The notes: generated from the letters alone by a model not told the origin. A DNA stretch of 64,000 nt from JAGQOZ01 sp041399205 (GCA_041399205.1 JAWKTK010000023.1:62001-126000), one strand, 5' to 3'. Positions 1 through 9,498 are shown, counted from the first letter of the stretch. Numbers and translations are program-made.

Positions 1-214
1 CTTTTTCGGCTTCTAACAAACGGCGAAGGTGCTCGGACCGAAATTTGTGCAAACATTCCAGGCAGATTGCATCTTCGATCGTCCAGTCTGCATAAGTCTC
101 ACGAATGAGTTGAATCACGGGTTCGCGGAGTACGCCGCCTAGCGCCATTTCGCTGGGCCGTTTCGACCTACCGCACAACGTGCATGTGAAGACTACTTTT
201 CCGTCTTTTGACAC
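1..214 (-). CDS. DUF1003-like membrane protein, N-terminal zinc-ribbon part (partial)
   Basis: The reading frame starts at a GTG (214) and runs off the left edge, so only about 71 residues are visible. They contain two CxxC pairs (CTLC near residue 11 and CLEC near residue 53) separated by a segment ending YADWTIEDAICLEC, followed by a charged helix ending LLEAEK. From memory, this layout matches the N-terminal metal-binding part of DUF1003 membrane proteins; the membrane part would lie outside the window. An AAGGAG-like ribosome site lies about 10 bases upstream. The start lies inside the end of the upstream P-type ATPase gene (stop at 193), which suggests translational coupling. The family call is moderately sure; function is unknown. 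Confidence 0.5.
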   Translation of the reverse strand, partial: MSKDGKVVFTCTLCGRSKRPSEMALGGVLREPVIQLIRETYADWTIEDAICLECLHKFRSEHLRRLLEAEK

Positions 215-3041
215 CAGTGCAGGCTCCTTTTTCTTGCAAAATCCAACACAAATATCAGTGGAATCCCCAGACAAGCGAAAGCGTAGTGCTTGATTGCAAC
301 GGGGCCAGTTCCTAACACTTTTTGCAGTGGCGGATAGTAGAGGAGGCCTACGGAAAAAGAATTTCAATGCCAATTCCTAACAACATCAGCCGATTGCGAA
401 AAAAGCCGCAATCCAAACCGCTGTGAGTTAATGAACGGCGACCTACCACATTACCGATCTGCATGAGAATGACCGTTGCTAAAGTGATTCCGGTTGCCGA
501 ACGATAGACGGGATCATGACAATCTGGTTCTTCGTTCCACTGCCAATCTCCTGATCGCAGTACCATAAAAAACAAGAACATCGACCATGCAGCTTGGATC
601 ATGCCCAGGAACAGATAAGAAGTGATTAACAGGCTGCGTGTCAGCAATTTTTCATTTGGCTGCCGTGGCGGTCGTCGCATCACATCGGGCTCTGGCGGTT
701 CCTGACCCAAACCAATTGCCGGTAGTAGATCTGTCCCTAAATCGATCGATAGAATCTGAACCACAGTTAATGCCAAGGGCACGGGCAAGACAATGTATGC
801 CAGGAATGGCACTATTTCAGGAACGTTGCTTGATAGCACATAGGTCATGAATTTTTGAATATTGGCGAACACACCGCGACCTTCTTCGACTCCAGATACC
901 AAAGAGGCAAAGTTGTTGTCTAACAAAACGATATCGGCCATTTCGCGTGCCGCGTCTGTTCCTCCCAGCCCCATGGCAATCCCAACATCGGCCGCCTTCA
1001 AAGCCGGCGTGTCGTTTACGCCATCACCAGTCATGCCGACGACCCAGTTGAGTTGCTGCAGTGAACGGACGATCTTGAGTTTGTGTTCCGGGGTGGCTCG
1101 AGCGAAAATCGTGACGCCGGCGCGCAGCTTTTCGACTAGCTCCGATTCATTCAGCGAATCCAATTCGCTACCCAAGATCACGCGACTAGTCATGTTCGTA
1201 CCGACTCGCGACGGTTCCGAATTCGAGTCGCGATTCCCTTCGGATGGTTCTTGAACGTCCATGTCGGGTGCAAGAATGCCGCATTGCCTGGCGATGGCGA
1301 TGGCCGTGTCGGGGTGATCACCTGTCACCATCAAGACTCGAATTCCAGCCTCGTGACATTTTGCGACAGCAGCGGGCACTTCTGGTCGAATGGGATCTTC
1401 CAGTGCCAGAAATCCGTCCAGTACCAACGAACGTTCTAGTGATTCTTCCGCCGCATGGGCCGACGGCAACTTCGACAATCGGCGATGGGCTACCGCGATC
1501 ACCCGACGCCCTTCGGACGAGATTCTCTGTACCATGGCATCGCATTCTCGCAAATTTCCTTCCGTCGCAGGTTCCACTGTATCGTGCGTCTGCTGCAAGC
1601 TTCCAACTAAGTCTCGGAGCGATTCCCATGCGCCTTTGACCGCAAACAAAACTTCGTCACTATCTGCCAGCATGCCAGCCTCTCGGCGTTTTTGCACGTC
1701 AAACGGAAAGTGACGAACCGTTTCGGACAAAATTCTCAGCGGGTCACCAAAGCGATCTTCGTAGCGCCGTGCAATGGCCACATCCAGTGGATCACCGACG
1801 TAGGACATTGTTTGGCGATCAAGTTTCTGGCGCCCATAGATGGTGACTGAACCACTTCGCACTTCGGAAGCTACCAACGCCGCTTTTAAGAAGGAACGTT
1901 GTAGATCAAGATCGGTAATTTCTGTTCCGCGAATTGGATTGATTAGCGAGGCAATATCTAACTGATTCTGAGTGAGCGTGCCGGTTTTGTCAGTGCAGAT
2001 CACGTGCAGGGCGCCGAGCGATTCGACGGAATCCAATGTTTTGACGAGCACTGCTTTTTGGCCATCCGCAAGCTTGCCATGGATAACGCTAAGGTGAAGG
2101 TGGGCAACAATCCCTCGGGCACGTTGGCGACGATAATCCCGAGCATGAAAACAATATTGATCCACAAAGGACGTCCGGTCGCGACGCCATACCCAAAGAA
2201 CATCAGGCCTAGCACGACGGCGACAACGGTCAGGATGCGCACCATGCGATTGGTTTCTCGCTGCAGTGGTGACTGAGGTCTTGGCACGTCGCGAGAGAGT
2301 GCTGCAATCTTACCAAACTCGGTCGATTGGCCCGTGGCAAAGACAATACCAACTGCCATTCCTTGCAATACCGAACATCCAGCAAAGGCGATGTTGCGGC
2401 TATCCAACTTGTCCCCGGTGAACGCTCGATTCGTCAACGCTTGTGACCGTGATTCGCCGGTCAACGGTGCATTGTTGACCAGTAATTTTTCGCACGATAC
2501 TAAGCGAATATCGGCGGCGATACGGTCACCTTCGCAGCATGATTACGTCGCCAGGAACTAAGTTTTCGGCATCCAACTCTTGCACTTGTCCGGAACGTCG
2601 AACGGTTACGCGTTGAGGTAATAGCTTTTGCAATTCCTCCATCGCTCGTTCCGCTCGCATTTCTTGTGCAAACGCGAACATCATGTTCAACACCGCGACT
2701 CCCAACAGCGCCCAGCCAATCAGATTCATTCCTTGTCCTGGTTGAAGCGATTCCGCCAAGAAACAGAATCCGGCTGCCACCACTAGTAGGACGCTGAAGA
2801 AGTTGCCGGCGTGTTTAGCCAAAATGCGTAACCAGCGATAACCGGAAACAGAACGAATGCAATTCAACCCAAATTGTCGTTGTCGTTGGATCACTTCGGA
2901 TGTTTGCAATCCAGCGGTTCGACTAAGAAGAGCCGTATACACCGCATCGGGAGAAACCTGCTGTATTCGATCTGTTGAGATTTCGACCACGCTGTTCGAC
3001 GACCTTTCGTTGCGAACAGTCGACTTTTCACTGTGTTTCAT
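193..3041 (-). CDS. P-type cation-transporting ATPase (type II), frameshifted
   Basis: This is a membrane ion pump that couples ATP hydrolysis to cation transport. The parts come in the right order. The N-terminal cation-ATPase domain and first membrane helices lie at 2526-3041. The actuator end and the PEGLLPT membrane motif lie at about 2050-2464. The phosphorylation motif DKTGTLT is near 1975-1995, the hinge TGDGVNDTPALKAADVG near 975-1035, and the C-terminal membrane domain runs on to 193. At least three frameshifts break it (about 2465-2525, 2040 and 348). After the last one the frame continues as YYPPLQKVLGTGP to a stop at 193. The PEGLLPT segment resembles Na+/K+- and H+-pump-like members, but the ion cannot be told. 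ATG 3041 is chosen for the start MKHSEK. It lies just downstream of the baeRF-like gene and probably forms one transcript with it. Confidence 0.85.
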
Positions 3042-3063
3042 TGTGACGTAATCGGAGATTGGT

Positions 3064-4220
3064 TCAGTAACGCATGACGGCTGCCACACCGTGCGGAATG
3101 GTCAGAAGTGAAGGATCTACGTCGGCTAGTGCGTAAACCGTTCCACCGTGCTGAAGCACCTGAACGGCTGCTAAGTCGATCAGGTCATCATCCCCGAATT
3201 GACGCTGCGATCCTGACAAGCTAACAATACCTGTCGGAACGTATTGCCCCCAAAGTTGCTTGGTGGTGTCGATGAAGACAGTTTCCACGCGACCTGAAAT
3301 CGCGGCGGGCAGAATTTGGCCGATGTCGTTAGACGCTTGGTCGGTGCCAAGCCAGCGTTGAAACTTGTCCACGGCGTTTTCACGGCTCGACGGCAGCCGA
3401 GGTTCGACAAGTGGCCACGCCCAATCATGAATCTGGTTGTCCGAATCGTAGTCATAGTTGCCGTCTAACGAGTCTTCCAATGTGTTTGGGTAGTCGTTGA
3501 TTTCACGAAATATCGACACCACATATTCCACTCCAGCTAATAATAGCGGAGACGCGCGGTCTTGCAGAATCGGCGAAATCGCGGTTTGAACCATTCGCAG
3601 GTATTGCGCAGGTCATCTTTGTACGAATCTTTTTCGCCGCCCTGACCGTGAAAAACAACGTTCTGTTTTCCCTTGCCAATTCGGCCAGCGGAATGAACTT
3701 GTTCGCCCAGGTCTGCGTTGTCCAAGTTCAGTGCTTTGTCAATCTGGTCCGGCAGATTCGGCACTGCAACTTCTTCTATCCGAAACTCATTGCCTCGCAA
3801 TAAACGGCAGTGGTCTTGGTTCAGCAGCAAAACGTAAAATTCGTCTGCCGACAGCATCGGCAGCAACGCCTTAAGATGAAAACGGCGATGAACCACAGAT
3901 ATTTCAGGTAACGAAATGGGAAGTCGCAATGCTTCCACAGAAGTCTGATCGGCAAAAACGGCCAAGCCTTTGCTGCGACCTTCCCAAAACTCGTATTCAT
4001 GTCCCAAGTTGCGAATCGGCAGGACAAAGTCCCTAGCATCGGAAGCTCGCATCCCGTTCTCGACCAACTGGTCGACCGCTTGATCCACCAGGTTTCGCAG
4101 CCGAATCAAGTCTTGTTGGCTTTCTTCGCGGCCGGAATGCGAGTTCATGTTGATGGTGATCAATTCGCCGGCCTGCCGCTCCGCAAGTCGACGAAAATCG
4201 GAGATGCTGAATGTGTCCAT
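3064..4220 (-). CDS. baeRF/Vms1-eRF1-like protein, one frameshift
   Basis: Two overlapping frames (about 3590-4220 and 3064-3590) join into one protein of about 384 residues, starting MDTFSISDFRRLAER at ATG 4220. An AGGAGCG ribosome site lies 4-10 bases upstream. The layout resembles the bacterial archaeo-eukaryotic release factor (baeRF) families, which are related to eRF1 domain 2 and Vms1. The N-terminal half has alternating beta strands with a DHCRLLRGNEF strand near residue 155. The C-terminal half contains the ALADVDP and GGTVYAL segments near the end. In these families the protein is thought to act on ribosomes or peptidyl-tRNA. The catalytic or recognition loop cannot be judged because the frameshift falls in the middle. 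The gene ends 22 bases before the P-type ATPase start. Confidence 0.5.
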
Positions 4221-4508
4221 GATCGCTCCTTTCACGAAGTCGTTCGTTCTTGGCAATCGTGTATTTTTCGCGCTGTTACGCCGTTTCTCTCGAAAGTCTA
4301 TCGGTCAACAAACGCTCAACCGTTCCATTGTTGAGACGCCGACGTTCGATTTGCATCCGCGAATCCTGGAATCTTGAATGGTGGAATCCGTGATCTCGTC
4401 CAGCAGGGTAGTACCTGACAATGCGCTCTAGCCGAGCTATGCCGGTGGCCACTGGCACTAACCAATATGCGAAAAGGGCCAGAGTGATTTGTGCAGGAGA
4501 GACATGTC
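4221..4508. promoter_or_regulatory. Divergent intergenic region between baeRF-like gene and groEL fragment
   Basis: This stretch separates two divergently transcribed genes and must hold both promoters. The only clear elements are the ribosome sites at its two ends (AGGAGCG for the left gene, GGAGAG at about 4496-4501 for the right). A TGGCAC at about 4450 looks like half of a sigma-54 promoter, but the GG-to-GC spacing is 13, not 10. No gene is supported here. Confidence 0.3.
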
Positions 4509-5098
4509 GTGTCGAAGATGATTGCTTATGATCAGGAAGCGTTAGATGCGATTAAGCGAGGCGTGCGAATCTTGGCTCGCGCGTGACCAAAACGCTGGCC
4601 TCGCGGCCGCAATGTGCTGCTGCAAAAGGAAAACGGGCCACCTATCGTAACAAAAGACGGAGTTACTGTGGCTCGAGAAATTGACCTGGAACGTCCTTTC
4701 GAAAACATGGGGGCTCGTATGGTTCGCGAAGTTGCCTCCAAGACCAACGATGTGGCCGGTGACGGAACAACAACGGCCACCGTGTTAGCCGAAGCTATCT
4801 TTATCGAAGGCCTAAAGGCCGTTGTCGCCGGGATCAATCCGATAGCGGCGAAGCAAGGCATGGAGTTGGCCGTACGAGAGATTGTTGAGCAGTTGAATGT
4901 CAATTCGATTCCTGTGGCGGGAAGCAGGATTTAATCCGAGTGGCTTCGATTGCGGCGAACAACGATTTGACTATTGGGCAACATGTGGCCGATGCGCTAG
5001 AACAAGTCGGCAAAGATGGGGTGGTTACTTTAAACCGGCCAGACGACTTCCGGTCGGCGATTTTGAACCGTATTATTAGTGGATCACGGCCACATTGA
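4509..5098 (+). pseudogene. groEL: GroEL chaperonin, N-terminal fragment only
   Basis: The start VSKMIAYDQEALDAIKRGV, the phosphate-binding segment KDGVTVAREIDL and the ATP motif GDGTTTATVLA identify the 60-kDa chaperonin. After conceptual repair of frameshifts the match runs through IRVASIAANNDLTIGQHVAD to GKDGVVTL near 5030, about residue 170 of a usual 540. Then it stops matching GroEL abruptly and reaches a stop at 5098. The early frameshifts are repaired by adding bases to G, GG, CC and AA runs (for example TKTLGPRGRN). These look like sequence errors, but the truncation does not. A good GGAGAG ribosome site precedes GTG 4509. As it stands the gene cannot make a working chaperonin. Confidence 0.85.
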
Positions 5099-5219
5099 CG
5101 TTTTCTGTCGGTAGTTTGTCGACCTCCCTAAACAATCGCAATTGGCGTCTCGCGGTCTTCTCCGCGCAAAGTCGATGCTACGCCCCAACGGCGCTGTCGT
5201 TCAGCAATTTGCGACGCGG

Positions 5220-5745
5220 CTAACGCTCGTTTGCTTCGCGATATCTGGCCCCGCTGACGATATCCAGCACTTCTTGAGTAGTCCCTTCGCGTCGACGGGC
5301 CGAAAGTTGGCGGCGGACGGCTCGAACCGTATCATCCAACCAATGACGGGCGGATTCGGCAGCGATTAATCGCATGCCGAATTCCGCAGCCAACGCATCC
5401 AACAGCAACTCATGAAGCGTTGTGTATAGATATTCGCGAACCGCAACCGCGACCAAGTAGTATTGGCTTTGGTATGCAGTCGACCGTAGTGGCACAGCAA
5501 TACGCGTCGGACGAATTGGCAGAATTTGTGTTACGATGGGCGAAAAACGGCCGGCCCCTTCAAATCGAGCGGACACCACAAAGAGACTACCCATGGATTG
5601 GTGTAAGAAGTCGTCCAACATGTTTTGGGCAAGTTGCAATAACAGATTCGGCAAACCATCCACGCTGGTCGGAGAACGATACCAACGTCGCGGCGAAATA
5701 TTGTATCGACCAAGCATAACGCGCGGCCGGCCGTTTTTCGCCCAC
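5220..5745 (-). pseudogene. atpG: F-type (N-ATPase) gamma subunit, C-terminal fragment
   Basis: The frame read from about 5745 to the stop at 5220 matches the second half of an F1 gamma subunit. It contains the FEGAGRFSPIVTQILPI strand region and REYLYTTLHELLLDALAAEF. It ends with the C-terminal helix typical of gamma, EGTTQEVLDIVSGARY, close to the usual ITQEIxEIVSGA. The N-terminal half is absent. It is joined directly to the N-terminus of a beta subunit, which normally lies at the other end of an N-ATPase operon (atpDCQRBEFAG), so everything between is missing. A perfect 20-bp inverted repeat (5537-5556 and 5725-5744) sits across this fragment. Confidence 0.6.
5537..5744. repeat. Perfect 20-bp inverted repeat at the atpD/atpG junction
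   Basis: The sequence TGGGCGAAAAACGGCCGGCC at 5537-5556 recurs as its exact reverse complement at 5725-5744, with a 168-base spacer. The inner copy encodes GAGRFSPI in the gamma frame; the outer copy marks the exact beta/gamma junction. Such an arm pair could have promoted an inversion or deletion, or could be an assembly scar. Confidence 0.8.
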
Positions 5746-6187
5746 CGGAAGTAAACGGGCAAAACATGTCGATCACCTTGATGCCAGTAGGATACACTTC
5801 GCCACCTGGACGTCGATCTGACGATGGTGGAGGCAATCGATGCAGCGGCCAATGAACGTCTGATTCGATTGCCGGCAAGCCGTCCAGTGGTCGACCTCGC
5901 AAATCAATTACTCGTCCAAGTAGCTGGTTGCCAACAGGAATGGCGAGCGGCTTGCCATCACATCGTACTGAATCGCCTCGGTGAAGTCCTCGCGTCGTGT
6001 CAACCGAGATAGCGCGGACCGTCGCTTGGTCTAAGTGCGAGTGAACAATTGCCGTGACGTTACCATTTACAGACAATTCGCATTGCAAACGAGCTCCAAT
6101 GGGCGGTACGCCGCTGATGAAGCGAACATCCAGGACCGTTCCGCGAACAGCGATCACATGTCCTTGATTTGTAATTAATTGGTGCAT
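5746..6187 (-). pseudogene. atpD: F-type (N-ATPase) beta subunit, N-terminal fragment
   Basis: The frame starts MHQLITNQGHVIAVRG at 6187 and carries the beta-subunit N-terminal barrel features (GTVLDVRF, VRAISVDTTRGLHRGD, PVGNQLLGRVIDLRG, RPLDG). It reaches TGIKVIDMFCPF, which in intact beta subunits comes just before the P-loop GGAGVGKT. The P-loop and all catalytic parts are missing, because the sequence switches at about 5745 into a gamma-subunit C-terminus. With the next fragment it forms the two ends of an N-ATPase operon with the middle removed. N-ATPases are accessory F-type pumps found scattered in bacteria, thought to move Na+ or H+. This copy cannot be active. Confidence 0.7.
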
Positions 6188-6273
6188 TCAAAATTCCCTC
6201 AAAGGGTGCGAGTCTGTCAGCGGACGATCTCGGATGACCGCTCGAATGGAAAACGTGCAAATTCGTTGCTGTA

Positions 6274-6471
6274 TTACAGCAAATCTATGGCGCGCCGGAA
6301 TTGAAAATCGCTGTTCGCTTCCGCACGCTCACGTCCAGCCATTGTTTGCTGCACGTTAAAATGCAATGCACGTGCCAAAACGCGGGTTTGAAACTCGCCA
6401 ACTTCATGTTTATCGGGCGAAAGAGTTTTGTCGTTTGCCACGCGTCGGTAGATGCGAATAGCAATGGCCAT
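6274..6471 (-). CDS. Small hypothetical protein upstream of atpD fragment
   Basis: A 65-residue frame starts at ATG 6471 (MAIAIRIYRRVAND) behind a weak AAGGGG ribosome-like site. It ends QFRRAIDLL and is basic, with no signal peptide or known motif. It lies in the same direction as the ATPase fragments, 86 bases upstream of atpD. I do not recognise it. It may be real because it is short and uninterrupted in a frameshift-rich area, but the support is weak. Confidence 0.3.
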   Translation of the reverse strand: MAIAIRIYRRVANDKTLSPDKHEVGEFQTRVLARALHFNVQQTMAGRERAEANSDFQFRRAIDLL

Positions 6472-6673
6472 GTTGCCCCTTGGTGAAAACCCTGACATCC
6501 GGTTCAGGGCCTATTCGATGTCTGATCGAGACCAACGTTTCTAATATTCTGTGAGTCAATCACTGGTGCAGGTTCCCTTGTCGACGCTACCCAATTCGAG
6601 AAATTGAACTCGAATTGCGTCGTCAGTGCCGGAAGAGGCCGAACCCGCTGTACAGAATGTCAAGGAGCATGTA

Positions 6674-6919
6674 ATGAAGATCTATCACTTGATCGCAATA
6701 ATGGTAACACTAACCGTGCTTGTAGTTGGCTGTAATAAGCCGACATCGACAAAAACGAAATCGGATAGTACGAAACCGACGTCGACGGCAACAAAGACCG
6801 TCAAGCCAGATGGTAGCGACCACACGACTCTTAAGCCCGCGACGCCAGCGTTGGAAGACCTTGACGGCACCAAGAAAACCGATGCGGGTAATGGTGCTAA
6901 GCCCGACGAAACTCCATGA
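6674..6919 (+). CDS. Small Thr/Lys-rich lipoprotein
   Basis: This is an 81-residue secreted lipoprotein. ATG 6674 has an AAGGAG site about 8 bases upstream. The signal peptide MKIYHLIAIMVTLTVLVVGC ends in a clear lipobox (VVGC), so Cys20 should be acylated. The rest is low-complexity, rich in Thr, Lys, Ser and Pro (TSTKTKSDSTKPT), with no folded domain visible. It probably tethers to a membrane in the periplasm-like space. It is followed 58 bases later by the PDZ protein on the same strand, and the two may be co-transcribed. The function is unknown. Confidence 0.65.
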   Translation: MKIYHLIAIMVTLTVLVVGCNKPTSTKTKSDSTKPTSTATKTVKPDGSDHTTLKPATPALEDLDGTKKTDAGNGAKPDETP

Positions 6920-7004
6920 ATACCCTTTGGAACTAGGACGCCACAAAAAATGATATGTGCATGAGAAGGAGATAAGCATGAAACGATACTAAAATTGCGA
7001 TGTA

Positions 7005-7802
7005 ATGGTCGCGCTGATGGTGTGCATGATATCGGCGGTCGCGTTGCCTGGCGAAAACCAACAGGCGAGTCACAAAACGACGGCTTCGCAGAATGAGTCA
7101 ACGGTTGCTTTTCTTGGCGTAATCGTCGACGAACTGCATTCGGCGTTTTGGTCGCACTTACGTGAGATCACAGAACACCGGCAGGGTCTACTAGTAGTGG
7201 AAGTCGGCAAAGGTTCGCCCGCTGAAAAAGCGGGACTCAAGCCATTGGATGTTTTGTTGACATACGATGATCAGAAACTGTTTTCACCAAGTCAGCTGCA
7301 AGGTTTGGTTCGCGAAAGCAAAGTTGGACAGAGCGTGAGTCTGGGCACGTTGCATTCGGGACAATTAGAACATCTAAATGTGACGCTGGGAAAACGCCTT
7401 GATCCGACTCTATTGCCAGTCGCGCGAAATCGATGGCCAATGGCCCGCCGGATGTTTCGACGGCCCGCAGTTCGATCGTCAAATACGACTCGAAGCGGCG
7501 CCGGAACGGACTGGTCAACGTTTGATTCCATGGTCATGAAAAGTACGGGTTACGACCAATTTGAGGTGCAAATTCGATACAAGGCGGATGAAGGCAATAT
7601 CAAACAGCATTCGTTCAAAGGAACTCGCAAGCAAATTCATGACGATATTATGTCACAGCAGGATCTGCCCGACGAAGAGCGAGAACACTTGTTGCGAACG
7701 CTGGATCTTCCGTCCGTTGAAATCGACAATGAATTTCCCGCTATCTTGTTTACGCCGCAAGGCGAGTTTTTGTGGAATTTCGATTCCGAAGTGGCGTTTT
7801 GA
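7005..7802 (+). CDS. Secreted PDZ-domain protein
   Basis: A hydrophobic signal sequence (MVALMVCMISAVALPG) is followed by a PDZ-like domain at about residues 35-130. It includes GLLVVEVGKGSPAEKAGLKPLDVLLTY, the usual carboxylate-binding and ligand-groove region. The C-terminal half (about 170-265) has no protease signature, so this is a stand-alone PDZ adaptor, not a DegP-type protease. A better start with an AAGGAG site lies in frame at ATG 6978, but a TAA follows after MKRY. Adding one T, one A and one G to nearby runs would give an ideal lysine/arginine-led signal peptide, so the real start is probably 6978. It likely works in the cell envelope with the neighbouring lipoprotein. Confidence 0.7.
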   Translation: MVALMVCMISAVALPGENQQASHKTTASQNESTVAFLGVIVDELHSAFWSHLREITEHRQGLLVVEVGKGSPAEKAGLKPLDVLLTYDDQKLFSPSQLQGLVRESKVGQSVSLGTLHSGQLEHLNVTLGKRLDPTLLPVARNRWPMARRMFRRPAVRSSNTTRSGAGTDWSTFDSMVMKSTGYDQFEVQIRYKADEGNIKQHSFKGTRKQIHDDIMSQQDLPDEEREHLLRTLDLPSVEIDNEFPAILFTPQGEFLWNFDSEVAF

Positions 7803-7825
7803 CATGTTCAGAAGGAGACCGAAAG

Positions 7826-8077
7826 ATGCAACTGATGGCCGAAAAAGAGATGCAACATTTGGGAGAAACCAGCGGTTGTGCCAATCATGATCATGACATT
7901 GTGCACGACCTCAGCCGACGCTTGGATATGATCTGGCGCTACGATCAATATATTGCCAATGCAGATTGGCGAGACAGCCTAAAGCAGTTTTGGAGCGACA
8001 TGAAAGAGCAAGAACAGCAAAACGTCGACCGCCTCAAGCAATTGCTGAAGGAGGAGGTTCAGAATTCCTGTTTTTAG
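7826..8077 (+). CDS. Small helical hypothetical protein
   Basis: An 83-residue frame starts at ATG 7826 with GAAGGAG about 9 bases upstream. It is predicted to be nearly all helical, with a charged coiled-coil-like second half (WSDMKEQEQQNVDRLKQLLKEEV) and a CANHDHD segment near residue 18 that could bind metal. It lies 23 bases after the PDZ gene and probably ends that transcript, because a hairpin-forming element follows. I do not recognise a family. Confidence 0.5.
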   Translation: MQLMAEKEMQHLGETSGCANHDHDIVHDLSRRLDMIWRYDQYIANADWRDSLKQFWSDMKEQEQQNVDRLKQLLKEEVQNSCF

Positions 8078-8101
8078 GCAAGGGGCGGGTAATATTTGCC
8101 C

Positions 8102-8141
8102 GTAGTGGACGAGGTTACGAGTCCTGTTCTTCAGGGACTCG
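8102..8141. repeat. GTAG-type palindromic element with hairpin
   Basis: The element begins GTAGTGGACGAGG and contains a 7-bp stem, CGAGTCC (8118-8124) with GGACTCG (8135-8141). It lies between convergent genes and may act as a weak terminator. It shares its GTAG foot with elements near 18.25, 27.84, 27.88 and 41.84 kb, suggesting a dispersed REP-like family. Confidence 0.5.
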
Positions 8142-8237
8142 TTGCTTGTTCAGAATCTCTCCATGTAACAAAAAAACTGTCACTCGAATTAGCTAGGCGT
8201 GAGTCGCTTCGAGACTTGCGAGACGACCACGCCCATT

Positions 8238-8957
8238 TTACCATTCGGGCCAACCGAATTTGCCGATTAGCGATACGAAGGAGAATCCGCCCAGGTCGTC
8301 CAAGAAAAGTTTTTCGCCCTCAAGCGTGAAGCGGAACATCGTCTGGTAATGAGGGGATTTGCCTACAGGAATAATTAAACGTCCCTGGTTGGCAAGTTGG
8401 TCCAAGTAGGGTGTGGGGATAGCATCGGTCCCCGCGGTAACAATAATGGCGTCGAACGGTGCTTCTGCTCGCAGTCCTTCGGTGCCATCGCCAATGGACA
8501 TGCACATTCGCAAAACCCAATTGCCGGAGGATGGTTCGAGCGTTCTTGCCTAAGTCTGCAATTCGTTCCACCGAGTGAACTTCGCGACAAAGACAGGAAA
8601 GCACAGCAGCGCATACCCGCTGCCAGTCCCAATTTCTAAGACCCTGTCTCGTGCCGAAAGCTTCGCGGCCTGACACATGAACGCCACAGTCAACGGCTGT
8701 GATATTGTTTGGCCGTGCAGGAATTGGCAGGGCACTGTCCGAGTAAGCCTGTGCTTGCCATTCGCGACCAACGAAAAGTTCACGAGGAACGTCTTTCATC
8801 GCCTGTAGGACTCGCTGGTCCGTTATACCGCGAAGTGCCAACTGGGAATTGACCATTTGGTGACGAATAATCCGGTTCAGGTCGGACGAGTCTTCATTGT
8901 CATTGAGATTGCCTGCATCGCGCGCCGCGAAGTCAGCGACTCATGATCGTCATTCAT
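8238..8957 (-). CDS. pcm: Protein-L-isoaspartate O-methyltransferase, frameshifted
   Basis: This cytoplasmic repair enzyme methylates L-isoaspartyl residues in aged proteins using S-adenosylmethionine. The pieces are in order across several frames. ITDQRVLQAMKDVPRELFVG comes first, then AYSDSALPIP, then TISQPLTVAFMCQAA. The SAM-binding strand VLEIGTGSGYA follows, then VHSVERIADL and FDAIIVTAGTDAIP, and finally LIIPVG near the C-terminus. These are the standard PCM motifs. At least three frameshifts interrupt it. The start is taken as ATG 8957 (MNDDHESLTSRRAMQ), because an N-terminal extension of this kind is common. It converges with the small helical gene. In the island it fits the theme of maintaining proteins in non-growing cells. 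Confidence 0.85.
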
Positions 8958-8978
8958 GCTTCACTGCCTTGCGAGAGC

Positions 8979-9020
8979 GTTTGTGATTTCCAGATTCATG
9001 TTTGTGATTTCCAGATTCAA
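8979..9020. repeat. 21-bp tandem duplication
   Basis: GTTTGTGATTTCCAGATTCA is repeated back to back (8979-8999 and 9000-9020), with only the last base of the unit differing. The unit is seven codons long and lies just after the stop of the CBS-domain fragment, upstream of pcm. Confidence 0.85.
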
Positions 9021-9056
9021 TAGTGTGCCAATTTTGTTCAGCTCACTAACCAACAG

Positions 9057-9420
9057 TCACAAAATGTCGTTTAGGCTTACTAGTCCCGCCAACCTTTCGT
9101 GCTTGTCGAATACGGCCAGTCGGCGGATGGATTTAGTGCGTATGCGATTTAACGCAAGTTTAGTGGGAGTAGTTTCTGGTACGGCACGATCTCTTCAGTT
9201 TGCCGAGCGCGACGTTCCGATTTTAGGTCTGGGTACCGAACGGTCTCTGCGCGGTTCAGGTCGAGTCAGAGCTCGCTCGCGACATGTTGTGGATCGAGGC
9301 GGAATTCGACCGGTACAGTTTGCCGAGTCGATCCGGAGATCGTTCCAGCAGGTGTAATTCTCATTTCGAGGATGATGACTTCTATTGTTGTTCGAACTTC
9401 GTATTCTTTGAATCATTCAA
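9057..9420 (-). pseudogene. CBS-domain protein fragment
   Basis: The last 45 or so codons before the TGA at 9057 read as the end of a CBS domain: VPETTPTKLALNRIRTKSIR, then RRLAVFDKHERLAGLVSLND. The pattern of a conserved R-L-x-V-x-D strand followed by L-x-G-L-V-S-x-x-D is typical of adenosine-nucleotide-sensing CBS pairs. Upstream the frame is broken and only a short uncertain stretch can be read up to about 9420, so no start or second CBS copy can be placed. No partner domain is visible. Confidence 0.45.
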
Positions 9421-9498
9421 TCCAGCCAACTTAGATTCACGGCTTCCGCCATTTTCTTCCTGCGTCTACCTGGCAACATGGCAGGAAGGAATTAGGTT

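Noticed and set aside
193..3041. Programmed frameshifting as the reason for split frames in the ATPase
   Set aside because: Shifts occur at several unrelated places and in most genes of the region, without a common slippery site plus structure.
4450..4466. TGGCAC...ATGC resembling a sigma-54 promoter upstream of groEL
   Set aside because: The distance between GG and GC is 13 bases; sigma-54 promoters need 10.
8956..9357. Plus-strand open frame of 133 codons
   Set aside because: It lies opposite the CBS fragment and the pcm start, has no ribosome site and low-complexity Arg/Ser content typical of a shadow frame.
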